DNA of 64,000 nt from Cryoendolithus antarcticus. Taxonomy: Eukaryota; Ascomycota; Dothideomycetes; Cladosporiales; Cladosporiaceae. Below, in pieces: positions 1 to 9,126 of the stretch (position 1 is the stretch's first letter; every line of letters begins with the position of its first letter). The translations under genes were made by a program, and so were the position numbers. The notes beneath the pieces are model-generated. The model had not been told where the DNA came from and ran no database searches. It saw only the letters and a program-made list of their open reading frames with translations. The stretch is taken from contig NAJO01000051.1 of NCBI GenBank assembly GCA_002077065.1, positions 186,001-250,000 of the forward strand, written 5' to 3'.

Positions 1-444
1 GGGCGCCTAAAGGCAGTGTGTTAGCAGAATTTGATGTTTCACTAACATATGGTGCAAGACTTACTTGAACAGCAAGATATGCGGCTCCGGCTCATGCACC
101 TCATAGTGCTCCCACCCCAAGCTCTGCGTGATTCCAAGCCCTCTCCACTCGTCCTCCCACAGCAGCTTCAGCGTTCCTCTGCCATTGTCGAAGTAATCTT
201 TTGGTATAGCTTTGAGCATAGCCTTCGGAAGCTGGACGTGACGGTACTCGAACTGGTCATCGTTGTACCTATGGAGTGAGCATGATCAGCGGGCTGGCTT
301 TCGCTGAGGCTTCATCGGCCGCCAGCGAACCTACCGTGATGAGTAGTGTATGTTGTCAATGAACTCCTCCAATTTGTCCTTCTCCGGATCGCTCAGCAGG
401 CGAGGCTTCTTGTTGCGTCGTGTGAAGTCGATGTCGATCGACAT
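1..444 (-). CDS. cks1: Cyclin-dependent kinase regulatory subunit Cks1 (partial, 3' end outside window)
   Basis: Small Cdk-binding adaptor that docks onto the cell-cycle kinase and binds phosphorylated partners. Exon 1 is 444..335, intron 334..269, exon 2 268..65, intron 64..7 (TGCTAAC branch, TTTAG acceptor), and exon 3 starts at 6..1. The joined reading gives the family blocks [35 protein letters not shown] and [13 protein letters not shown]; the final KRP is created only by the second splice, which confirms that the TAA at 61..63 is intronic. The start is the ATG at 444 ([15 protein letters not shown]). As in fungal homologues, a short insertion ([14 protein letters not shown]) sits before WRGLG. 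Only the 3' tail beyond FKRP is missing. Identification is very secure from these invariant motifs. Confidence 0.95.
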
Positions 445-1546
445 TATGAGGCGGAATGAGGTGCAGCCTGACGGTGTTGCCTCCACTCGCACGGCGGTGT
501 GCTACCTTATGTCGTGTGACTTGGACGGATGTTGGTCAAAGTGATGGCAAGGATCAATGGAAGTACAGCAGTGAAGTTGGCGGTGAGTTACTCCAAGTTG
601 TGTCGCGTGGTATTGATTGTCACTGAAGTGAGGGCAGAGGTTGTGGTGGGGTCAAATGCAGGAACGCGTCTAGCTTCCTTCACGACGCGCTTGTGGGGCC
701 AGTCGTGCAGTCGTGTTGTTCGTGAGAAGAACAGTCAATGCCGAGTGAAGAGCGCTATTTACATATGATGTCGCGGTTCAGAGTACGAAGACTTGAAGCT
801 CTCTTCAGTATTGTCTTCGAGCGACGATCAAATCAACAGCCTACCCGAAGAAGACTAGCGCTACTTCCGGCGGCGGGCTTCCCGCGCGCCAATATTTACT
901 ACTCTTGTCCATCACGCGCTTCCATGTTCTTCATGCCACACTACATGCTATTGTAATTGCGGTCCCCGTAAAATCGCTCCCATCCTGTGCGGGATCATCT
1001 AGTTCGAATCCTGCGAGCATGCGCTCGCCAGGCTTTCCAGGCGCCCTATCGATGGCCGTCCTTCTCGCAGTATCTAAGCAAGTACATTCTGCCATTTCAT
1101 CTCCAGCTCACTATCTCATCTACCTGTCTTTTCGCGTTAGTTCTACAGCATCCAGAACAATCAGACCTATGGTGTCTCTCTCATTGTGAACTCTGCCAAT
1201 CAGACTCCGATGATGGAGGTCACAACGCTGAGACTCAAGACCGTCACGACAACGAGAGCTTGTCGTACATTTCAGTGCAAGCAATCACAGATCGCACACC
1301 TCGACCACACTACAGCATACTGTGGTGTTCGACAAGCGCGCTGTTATGCTCTGTCAGTCCCATTGCCACTCTTGCGACAGAAAGCTCATGCTCACTCGCA
1401 CATGAACCCACGCGCGTGCGTTCTCGGCCCAATTTGACGCCTGCGGTGTATGATGCCTTGGTGTTTGCTGTCAGTTCTCGACGCACAAAGCCAGTCGTGA
1501 GCTGTTACGATGCTACATATCGACACCACTCGATACGCTCTGACAT
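445..1546. other. Intergenic region between cks1 and the first membrane-anchored paralogue
   Basis: About 1.1 kb holding the cks1 promoter (minus) and the upstream region of the 1547 gene (plus). Open frames here, including one of about 200 codons at 987-1607, have no recognisable domain, mixed composition and no family resemblance. A GTTCGAATCC box near 1011 looks like a tRNA T-loop but lacks a stem. Confidence 0.6.
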
Positions 1547-3029
1547 ATGGCGAGACTCAAGCTTAACGGGTTCCAGCGGGCGCTGGTGGCCCTGCTCGCG
1601 GCATTAGCACTTTGCCTCCTGACTGGACCGATTACGTTTAGAGACTTATACCAAGGGAGCGACACAAACGAAGAAGCTTCACTCTCACTCTACTCCGCCT
1701 TCGCGAGATCGAAGACGCCTGCTCAGGCCCTTCGTAGAGCCGACAACAGCGGGTCCGAAGACAGCAACTCCGACGAAGATGAGACCGAATTGCCCGCGCC
1801 CGTCGAGTTCAAGCTTACGGAAGAGGAGAAGACGACAGCTTACCACGACTATGGCTGCCGCGGGGCGAAATTACTAGGTATTCTTCGCGATTCCGCCAAA
1901 CACACACCATCCTCGTGGATTCATTTTTCGGGTATCAGTTCCTGGGGCTGGAGAATCAATGCAGAGTCGACAGCCCAGGGCGCACCCGTGCGCGAGTACG
2001 GACTAAACAACGTACTTGACTCAATTGGTGCAAGCGAAGCCGAGCCACCGAATAACAACATCCGCTGGGTACACGACATTCGAACAACGCACAGTGATGG
2101 GGCACGCGATGTGGCGTATCCCGTATGTCGCCATCCAGTATCGATCTACACCCGCAACTGACAGCACTCAGGCCACCGGAGCATACTACGAGGACATCTG
2201 CAACGTCAGAGATGGTGTCATCATCGCCTACGATGTACAGTGTCCCTATAGTCTTACTAGCTCCGGCACTGGCTGATCACTGAACTAGATCGTTGGTCCA
2301 CGCTTCCGTGTGATGGGCAGGACGGAGGGCGAAGTGCCTGCGGATCGGCCACTCCCCAAGCTCGCACAGTACGTCTACATCCAGCGGCGTTTCGCTCAGT
2401 GATACATAGAAGCTGACTTTGCGGCAGGTGGAGCGATGTTGTGTGGCTCACATGGTAGGCATAGGAACAGATGTATCGAGCGCGTCCCCGGGAGCGGTAC
2501 ATCCTAGTTTCATGGAGCTCTTCGCAGACACTAATGATCACTGCATAGGGTAAATCTGACTACTGATGCCACCCGCGGCGGACTCAAGCATGTCATCCAC
2601 ACTGGTGTCCTCAACCAGTATAGCGTAGCGATTGCGGAGATGGCGGTGATGAGTATGGGAAATGCCAATGGTAGACTAAAGAACTTTCCCGGCCATAAGT
2701 TCACTCAGTCGAACGACCGCGAGGCGCAAGCTGCGTTCGAGGCCTTGGTTGGGTAAGCCACGCACATCTCGAACCTGTACGACCAGCATTTCGATATATT
2801 TACGCGCTGCAGGTCACCTAACGTCAGCGGGACTGCATGGCTACTCATACAGCATTTCCGGGCTGTGGGCAAGAAGGCCATCAAGTCTGTCTCGATATGG
2901 AATGCGGATCCTATGCCAGCAGTGCTGAAGCTTACGGAAATGGGGAATTGGAACGAGAACATGAACTTGCTGATCGAGCTGGCGCCTCTGGAGGATGCGG
3001 AGCATACGCGGCGGCGATCGCGGCTATAG
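1547..3029 (+). CDS. Membrane-anchored protein of unknown function, tandem copy 1
   Basis: I do not recognise a named family. A consistent six-exon model is 1547..2068, 2139..2234, 2289..2368, 2428..2454, 2549..2752, 2813..3029, giving 381 residues with all phases matching. Residues about 12-30 form one hydrophobic segment (ALVALLAALALCLLTG), a signal anchor or signal peptide, followed by an acidic Ser-rich linker and a conserved C-terminal region with SWGWRINAE, GPRFRV, PLPKLAQ-WSDVVWL and AFEALVGSPNVSGTAWLL. The model was built by aligning to the neighbouring copy at 3405: the same motifs occur there (SWGWRVNTG, PRFKV, PLPKLGQWSDVVYL, AFEALVGSPNVNGSAWLF). Introns 3 and 4, around the 27-base exon 2428..2454, are absent from copy 2. 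The N-terminal anchor suggests a secreted or endomembrane location; the activity is unknown. Confidence 0.75.
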
Positions 3030-3404
3030 CAGGTGGTCATAAGGCACTGTTGATTCACCGCAGATCAAAAGCTTCGTACACGGAGGCTGCTACGATTCAG
3101 CACTAGGGCTCACATTGCTCAGCGTATGGTTAAGCCTGTGAAAGCCATGAAACGTCAATCTGTGCATGTTGGTGCAGGTTATCCCGCGTGAAGTCACCGC
3201 GGTGTGCCATTGAGTGGCACTGAAAGCGCTCTGCTTGCTGTCCATAGGAGGGCCGTGAGCACACGCCTACGTTACTGCACCATCTAAGCAGATCTAATGC
3301 GCTGGCCCCACATGTGTTTGCCTGTACCCATGTCGCAAGGAAAGCTTGATGTTCAGGCGGTATCCGCCTACTAGATACAAGCACTAGCAGGCAGTTCGTA
3401 GCAC
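3030..3404. other. Spacer between the tandem paralogues
   Basis: 375 bp between the stop of copy 1 and the ATG of copy 2. It should contain the copy 2 promoter. No gene, repeat or clear element seen. Confidence 0.5.
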
Positions 3405-4727
3405 ATGGCGAATATGGAGCCTAGCGGACTGCAGCGATTCCTACTCGCGATGCTCGCTGCGGTCGCACTTTTCTTGCTCACTGGACACATACACTTCGAT
3501 AGCTTACGTCTGAGGGGCCGTGTACATGTAGACAGCGCCGCTTCCGGCAGAGCGCATAGATTCGACGTTTTTCATGCAAACTACTCGGAACTCATCAATA
3601 TCAAGCCTAACATCCCATCCCCTCGGAGACGAAGTCGAGATGCCTCGGAGAAGCCTCTGACCGAAGAACAGAAACAGGCTACCTTCCAGCGATACCGTTG
3701 TCTGGGTCAGAGGCTACTCAAAGACCTGCAGAACCCGGACAAAGCGAAGCAAACGACTTTCACCAACTTCTCCGATCCCGACTCGTGGGGCTGGCGCGTA
3801 AATACAGGGTTCGCAGGTATGGGACCAGAGTGGTACACCGGGATACTGGGACCATCGTTCGACGCTATCGGTGCAAGTAAGGACTCCCCACCGACTGTAG
3901 GTAAGCGCTGGATACACAGACGTGAAACAAAGGGATAAAGATAATGGACATAATGTTCTTTACAAGGAGAGTACACACAGAATTGGGAGGAGTCGTGATA
4001 AATAAGTCTAACAGATCGATAGCCAAAACTTGCCATTTGCAACAACGTCATGAATGTCCAAGACGGCATTATCCTTGCTTGCGAGGTAATCCGATGTCAT
4101 CACGCCAGCGGTCCTAATCACCAGGCTAATATGCTCAGAACTTCAGTCCAAGATTTAAAGTGACTGGAAGCGCGGATGGGAAGGTGCCAGACGATCATCC
4201 CTTGCCAAAGCTAGGCCAGTGGAGCGATGTCGTTTATCTCATCTGGGAGTCTATCACCGACCAGCACAATCGGAGTGGACTGAAGCACATCTTCCGGGAG
4301 AACATCGTCAATCAAGAGAGCTGCGCTGTTGGCAAAATAGGCGCCAGAAGCAAAGGAATCGCAAGCGGCGTCATGAAGTCGTACCCAGGTCTGAAGTTCA
4401 TGCGCTCGAAGAACTCAGCCGAGCAAGACGCTTTCGAGGCCCTTGTCGGGTGAGCTGCGCTGTCCACGAGGCTCTCAGCAGCGAACACAGTATGACTGAA
4501 GTCAGTCAGATAGGTCTCCGAACGTGAACGGAAGCGCCTGGCTGTTCATACAGCATGCTGAAGCCTTGGGCCATAAGACGATTGAGTCGATCACAGTGTG
4601 GGACCCGACTCCGGGGAGAGATCGACCCTCTAATCCCTACTTCAACAAGATCAGCGAGAGCCTCAATATGTGGATTGAGATGGCTCCCTTGGCTGATGTG
4701 AAGGAGAGGCGACGGGCAAGGTTGTGA
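3405..4727 (+). CDS. Membrane-anchored protein of unknown function, tandem copy 2 (first intron possibly unspliceable)
   Basis: Paralogue of the 1547 gene: same N-terminal hydrophobic anchor (FLLAMLAAVALFLLTG), LTEEQKQATFQRYRC, SWGWRVNTG, IGASKDSPPT, PRFKVTG and WSDVVYLIW. Exons inferred by alignment: 3405..3911, 4023..4085, 4139..4449, 4514..4727, phases agreeing throughout. The first intron (3912..4022) would have to begin with ATACAC where copy 1 has GTACAC at the same place, so the donor GT appears mutated. If it is not spliced, the reading frame ends at 3938 and yields a 177-residue truncated protein. Later introns have normal GTAATC and GTGAGC donors. Copy 2 has one continuous exon where copy 1 has two introns. 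Either a decaying duplicate, or a gene using another donor I could not reconcile in phase. Confidence 0.6.
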
Positions 4728-4772
4728 GTAGCGGCTGTGCCACGCTCCATGGGAGGCGTTTAGGAAGTTTCT

Positions 4773-4814
4773 ATGTCCCTCGTTAGGTCCCTAGGGGGAT
4801 AACGAGGGTTACAT
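4773..4814. repeat. Inverted repeat / hairpin, 9-bp perfect stem
   Basis: CCCTCGTTA at 4777-4785 pairs perfectly with TAACGAGGG at 4800-4808 across a 14-base loop. The loop itself contains the palindrome CCTAGG. A flanking ATGT (4773) and ACAT (4811-4814) can extend the stem past a two-base bulge. It lies 46 bp beyond the stop of the second paralogue, so it may belong to its 3' UTR. Confidence 0.7.
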
Positions 4815-5721
4815 GACATGAAGGCGGCGGATCAACCCTAAGACTGACTGATTATGGCAGCGATCAATCAAACGCCAGAATCTGTGCAGGGCGCGAGGAA
4901 AACATACACCAACTCATCCTGTGATTTCAACACTTTATGCCCTCGGCAAAGGTATGGTACTCACGATCAAGGATGTTGACAGCACGCACGGGCGCTATCG
5001 AGACCAGACCAATCGATTGCCGGAGTTCAACGCTGCGGGTGCGGGCGTGCCTGCATACTTCAAACACCGTTCTATCCAATTAGAGTAGCGTGTGAGCCAC
5101 AAACTCTTTTCGAGACACGCCGCCTGCAGTCGCACTTGCTCGCTAGCTGCATGGCGCCGTCCCGTCTCCACCCCTCCACGCTGCCACGCTGCCACGCACG
5201 TAGGCCGTGTCATTTTGATACACTCCCTCAAGCGCCCATGCACGCCATTTCCTGTCTTTCCAAGCGTCTTCACACACCTGCAACGCGCAGAACCGCCCAC
5301 GACGCCTAGTCATTCTCTTTGAAACGCACACTCTTTCTAGTCGCGCCAGGCCTGCGCATCGTTGCATCCACTCACTCATTCTTCGAACGACCACTGCAAA
5401 CTCTGCAAACTACCCAAAGAAATCGATATTCGACACCACATTCATTCTCCGGACTCCAGAGGAACCCGGAAAACCAGTCAGCCTCCGAGACAGCGTCTGT
5501 GATAGTCTGTCTCTCGTCTTGATCATCACCGCACCCGTGTAGTCACGTCAACACCGTTGAGACAGTCTGAGACAGTCGACGGCCAGTGTTTGTGCAGCTG
5601 CAGCAATCACACGCATTCACCGACGCAGCCTACCTTCACAAGGGGTTACATTTCGCAGGCTACCACAGACTTACTCGACAACAAGAACGAACTCAGTACT
5701 CCACGCAACTCAACGATTAAC
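4815..5721. other. Intergenic region and long pyrimidine-rich leader of the 5722 gene
   Basis: The upstream 900 bp becomes C/T-rich toward the start codon at 5722, with many CCAC and CATTC runs, typical of a fungal promoter and 5' UTR. An open frame continues upstream of 5722 to 5557 but has no ATG, so it is treated as leader. Confidence 0.5.
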
Positions 5722-6519
5722 ATGTCTCTCATGCGCGCCTTCACCACGAGGCGCAACAAGCCCGAGGAGCTCAGCAGCGTAACTATCGGTCGCGCAGCGT
5801 CCCAGCGTGGCGGCAAGCCGATCATTCGCACTCAGATTTCGTCCCCAATCGCTCTGCTATCCACCAGCAATATGCTTGCGCTGGAGGCACCTCAGATCCA
5901 AGGCGCTCAGCCAGTCTTCTACCGCGGCGCTTCTGGATCCTCGACAGGCTCCAGCTCTGCCGATGACAGTGATGCCAGCACCTCAGCCAACAGCATCCAC
6001 TCTGCCGACACTGCGAACACCGAGATGGAGTCCTCGCCGGTCTCGCCTGAGCCGAACCACCTAAGCTGCTACTTCAAACCTGCGGTCGAGACATCTGCCA
6101 ACTCCTCTCCACTGCAGTCGCCGCATCTATCGCACGTCTCCTCGTTCAACGCGCCGTTGATCCCGTCGCGAGCAGCCTCGCACTCCAAGAAGGCCCATGT
6201 CAACCTGAGCCGCCAGCGATCGCTTCGCGTGCGGTCGCCGCCACCAAGCGCTCACTCCTCGGTTGAGATCTTCAGCCAAAAGCAGAGCAGCTTTGTTGAG
6301 GCACCCCGCGAGAACCCAATTGGCAAAGAGCTGGCTCAACTTGATGAGGTTGCTGAGGAATTCGGCAACACCGCACACAGCGTCGAGGCTGAGGGAGATG
6401 CTGCACACATGCGCGAGCGCGACCTTGCGTACTTCGCAGCACCAGACTACCTCAGCGAGATCCACGATCTGCTCAACGAGCTCTACGGCGAGGAGGAGCA
6501 GACTGTGTCTTGGTTCTAG
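5722..6519 (+). CDS. Serine-rich conserved fungal protein of unknown function
   Basis: 265 residues beginning MSLMRAFTTRRNKPE at the first in-frame ATG; the frame is open further upstream but without an ATG. Three parts are visible: a basic N-terminus (about 1-45), a Ser/Thr/Pro-rich low-complexity middle (about 70-200) with SGSSTGSSSADDSD and several SP sites plausible for phosphorylation, and an acidic C-terminal block (about 205-265) with IGKELAQLDEVAEEFG and YLSEIHDLLNELYGEEE, likely helical. No signal peptide, membrane segment or catalytic motif. No function is assigned. The single uninterrupted exon, the ordered ends and the codon pattern support a real gene. Confidence 0.75.
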   Translation: MSLMRAFTTRRNKPEELSSVTIGRAASQRGGKPIIRTQISSPIALLSTSNMLALEAPQIQGAQPVFYRGASGSSTGSSSADDSDASTSANSIHSADTANTEMESSPVSPEPNHLSCYFKPAVETSANSSPLQSPHLSHVSSFNAPLIPSRAASHSKKAHVNLSRQRSLRVRSPPPSAHSSVEIFSQKQSSFVEAPRENPIGKELAQLDEVAEEFGNTAHSVEAEGDAAHMRERDLAYFAAPDYLSEIHDLLNELYGEEEQTVSWF

Positions 6520-7421
6520 ATTCTCAAAACATCAACGTCCGCAGCAATCGGACTCAGCGCCGGCGGGACTGCAGCACTGAGTTGCAGATATGATCGACTG
6601 CATCGAACCCAAGCAATGGACACAACAATCTTCGATTCTTATGCACATACTTATCACTACAACAACAAACTGGTACACACCACCGTCCCGACATCACAAT
6701 CTTTCATTACAGTCAGGGATACAGACCCGAGCAGGGGCAGGTCTCCCACCAGCACTCGACGGACATGAACAGCTTCTACAGCACTCGATTACACTTACAC
6801 CAACTCGTGAGATCATACGTAATGCGACCTTGACGGCTGCATACGTAAGTTTTGAGGGGAGGTAATACAGCAATCATCACGCGACCATGTCCATGGGATG
6901 GGAAGGCTACAGGCGCCGCGGGCTTTCGTATATGCTGCTACTCTAGTAACTTGCTACAGAGGGCAGCCAGGCGTTATTTGAGGGTTTAATGTGCAGAAGT
7001 GTATAGAGGTGTACATTGTCAAAAGCGTGCCTGATCGACAAACTCGCGTGAAATGTCTCTTATTACTTTGGCAGGAGCGTGTGTGACCAGAGGGCGGACT
7101 TCACCTTGCCACCACGCCGGGCACACGCATCTCATCTCCTATCCATTTCTGATCGGTATGTGCAAAGAGCCGTACATCCGACCGACACTCGCTCCTCACT
7201 ATCCGCCGTGGGAGAGCATCGAGTTGCCAGTACGTTCTTGCTCCTACTAGAGCAGTATAGCACCTTCTTGCATACTGGGAACGTGCGACTGTCGACATTC
7301 ATCTGGGCGAAGTAGTGGGTCGTTCACTCACCATCGACGTTAGTGAGCAGCCAGGTGGGTTGGCGTTCTATATCTCCTTGCTTTGAACTCTGCACGAGAC
7401 TCTCTTCATCACACGCGCACA
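6520..7421. other. Intergenic region
   Basis: 900 bp between two plus-strand genes: 3' UTR of the Ser-rich gene and promoter of the exonuclease/CCCH gene. Only short unrelated open frames; no repeat or RNA gene recognised. Confidence 0.5.
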
Positions 7422-9023
7422 ATGTCGGAGAAACCTCCAACCTTGCCGAATGGCAGCATAGTCTCGTGCACAAAACTTGCAACCGATTCGATACCAAGAG
7501 CTCCAGCAGAGTCGACCGGACTCCCAGCAGAGCGAAAAGCCGTCCAGCATACAGCTGATAATGAAGCCAATGCGGACGCGCGCAAGGAAGACAAGAAGTT
7601 TCGCAGACCAGTCAAGGGGTCCAGCATCGGAACCCTCAATCTGGATGAAATATCTCAAGCGCTCCGTCTTGTATCCTTGACGAACACCTTCCTTGTGGAT
7701 GTAGTCTTTGTTTGTATCGACTGCGAAGCTTGGGAGTTCGATTCGCAAGAAGTCACCGAAATCGGTGTTGCGGTACTGGACCCGCGAGATCTCCGCGGCT
7801 CTCAGCCTGGCGTTTCCGAGCCAGCGCTGGTCTACAACGAGATCCTCACCAAGCTCAAACACGCGCACTACCGTCCCGTGGAGTACGCGCTACTCGGTAA
7901 CAAGAGGCACGTACCCGGCTGTCCTGAGGCGTTCGGCTTTGGCACAAGCACCTGGATTAGACTGGGAGATGGCGCGAAGACTCTTCAACGTATCTTTGAC
8001 GATCCTGCTAGATTACTTGAAGCCGCAGACTTCGCGACTGACTTCGCCTTCGAGAATCGATCGATCATCTTTGTTGCCCATGGCCCAGGCGGCGACATCG
8101 TCTTCATGAACACGCTAGGGTTCGATCTTAAGAAGGTCCAGAACATTGCTGCGCACGTCGACACCGAGAAGGCAGTTGTGAAGAACATCGGAGGGTTGGT
8201 GACGTTGCTGGCATCTGTGGAGATCAATCCAGTGAACCTCCACAACGCTGGAAACGATGCAGCCTACACATTACAGGCTATGATCAAGGCAGCAGTGCTA
8301 GAGTGGGCTGAGCCAAAGTCTGTGGTAAAACTTCACGAGCTGCTAACCAAGCCTGATGATGTGCCCGAGGAGCCTACAGCTCCCACAGACCCAGCTGCAC
8401 AGACTGACAGAACCACCAAGCCCCCTCCCAGACCAAAGCCAAAGCGCAAACCCAAGCAACCAGAAGTCTTCGATCACTCTATCGTCGCTCCCGTAGCCTG
8501 GGGCGGCACTGCTCTCCCCGGCGACGAGATCAACCTAGCCATTCCCTTCAAAGCCGCCAAGAACGCAGCGTTCGTCCAGCGCGAGCGTGACAAAGTAGCC
8601 AAGGATGCTGCGAAAGCTCAGAAAGTCGCAGACAGAGCTGAGATGCGGGCAAAGAACCCGAACGGTGGGGCCTTCATCGAGATGCCGTCGCAGCAGGTGA
8701 TGGGTGCGAAGGTGGCGCCGAAGAAGATCTGCCGGTTCTTTCAGATTGGGGATTGTCGGTTTGGGATAAATTGCAGATATGTGCATGAGTTTGTCGATCA
8801 GACGAGATTGGCTGCATCGGTAAGTCTTCTTGAGCTGGGACCTAAGCCGGACATCGGCCCTGCCTTTGGTGCTGTGGACTTACGGAACACTGCAGTACCA
8901 GCCGATAACGACTACGACAAGAAGACCGACGAGATGAAGCGGCTGAGCTCACGTGTGTGGGAGGAGAAGACACTCAGCGATAGCGAGGACAGCGAGGTGG
9001 TGGTTAAGGGTAGGAAGCAATGA
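7422..9023 (+). CDS. Gfd2/YDR514C-like DEDDh 3'-5' exonuclease domain protein with CCCH zinc finger
   Basis: 533 residues from the ATG at 7422; the frame extends upstream to 7383 without ATG. The N-terminus is disordered. Residues about 92-290 form an RNase H-like exonuclease domain: CIDCEAWEFDSQEVTEIGVA carries the D and E of motif I, VAHGPGGDIVFMNTLG supplies the second D, and HNAGNDAAYTLQA the terminal H and D, so a full DEDDh set is present. This arrangement matches the fungal Gfd2/YDR514C-like nuclease family. A Pro/Lys-rich linker (about 310-350) leads to a C-x7-C-x5-C-x3-H finger at about 437-457 (KKICRFFQIGDCRFGINCRY), an RNA-binding type. Together they suggest an RNA-processing or RNA-decay nuclease guided by the finger (inference). 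A single exon converging on dpp5, with 103 bp between the stops. Confidence 0.8.
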   Translation: MSEKPPTLPNGSIVSCTKLATDSIPRAPAESTGLPAERKAVQHTADNEANADARKEDKKFRRPVKGSSIGTLNLDEISQALRLVSLTNTFLVDVVFVCIDCEAWEFDSQEVTEIGVAVLDPRDLRGSQPGVSEPALVYNEILTKLKHAHYRPVEYALLGNKRHVPGCPEAFGFGTSTWIRLGDGAKTLQRIFDDPARLLEAADFATDFAFENRSIIFVAHGPGGDIVFMNTLGFDLKKVQNIAAHVDTEKAVVKNIGGLVTLLASVEINPVNLHNAGNDAAYTLQAMIKAAVLEWAEPKSVVKLHELLTKPDDVPEEPTAPTDPAAQTDRTTKPPPRPKPKRKPKQPEVFDHSIVAPVAWGGTALPGDEINLAIPFKAAKNAAFVQRERDKVAKDAAKAQKVADRAEMRAKNPNGGAFIEMPSQQVMGAKVAPKKICRFFQIGDCRFGINCRYVHEFVDQTRLAASVSLLELGPKPDIGPAFGAVDLRNTAVPADNDYDKKTDEMKRLSSRVWEEKTLSDSEDSEVVVKGRKQ

Positions 9024-9126
9024 GCCATGCATTCACAGGCGCTAGAGGTACGGAGCTGTGGCCTTGGACGCAAGGCCATCTGGGCTCTCAAGGTGTGAGG
9101 GTAGCTGCAATCGCTTCTCGATCATC

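Noticed and set aside
1005..1025. tRNA-like T-loop box (GTTCGAATCC)
   Set aside because: The five bases on each side do not pair and no acceptor or anticodon stem can be drawn around it.
987..1607. 206-codon open frame on plus upstream of tandem copy 1
   Set aside because: No domain, His/Ser/Cys-rich mixed composition, and it overlaps the well-supported start of the 1547 gene in another frame.
7383..7421. Earlier start for the exonuclease/CCCH gene
   Set aside because: The upstream extension opens with TTG, not ATG; the ATG at 7422 is the first usable start. The same reasoning moved the starts of the 5722, 13334, 14390, 21248, 26190, 43420, 49233 and 59096 genes inward.
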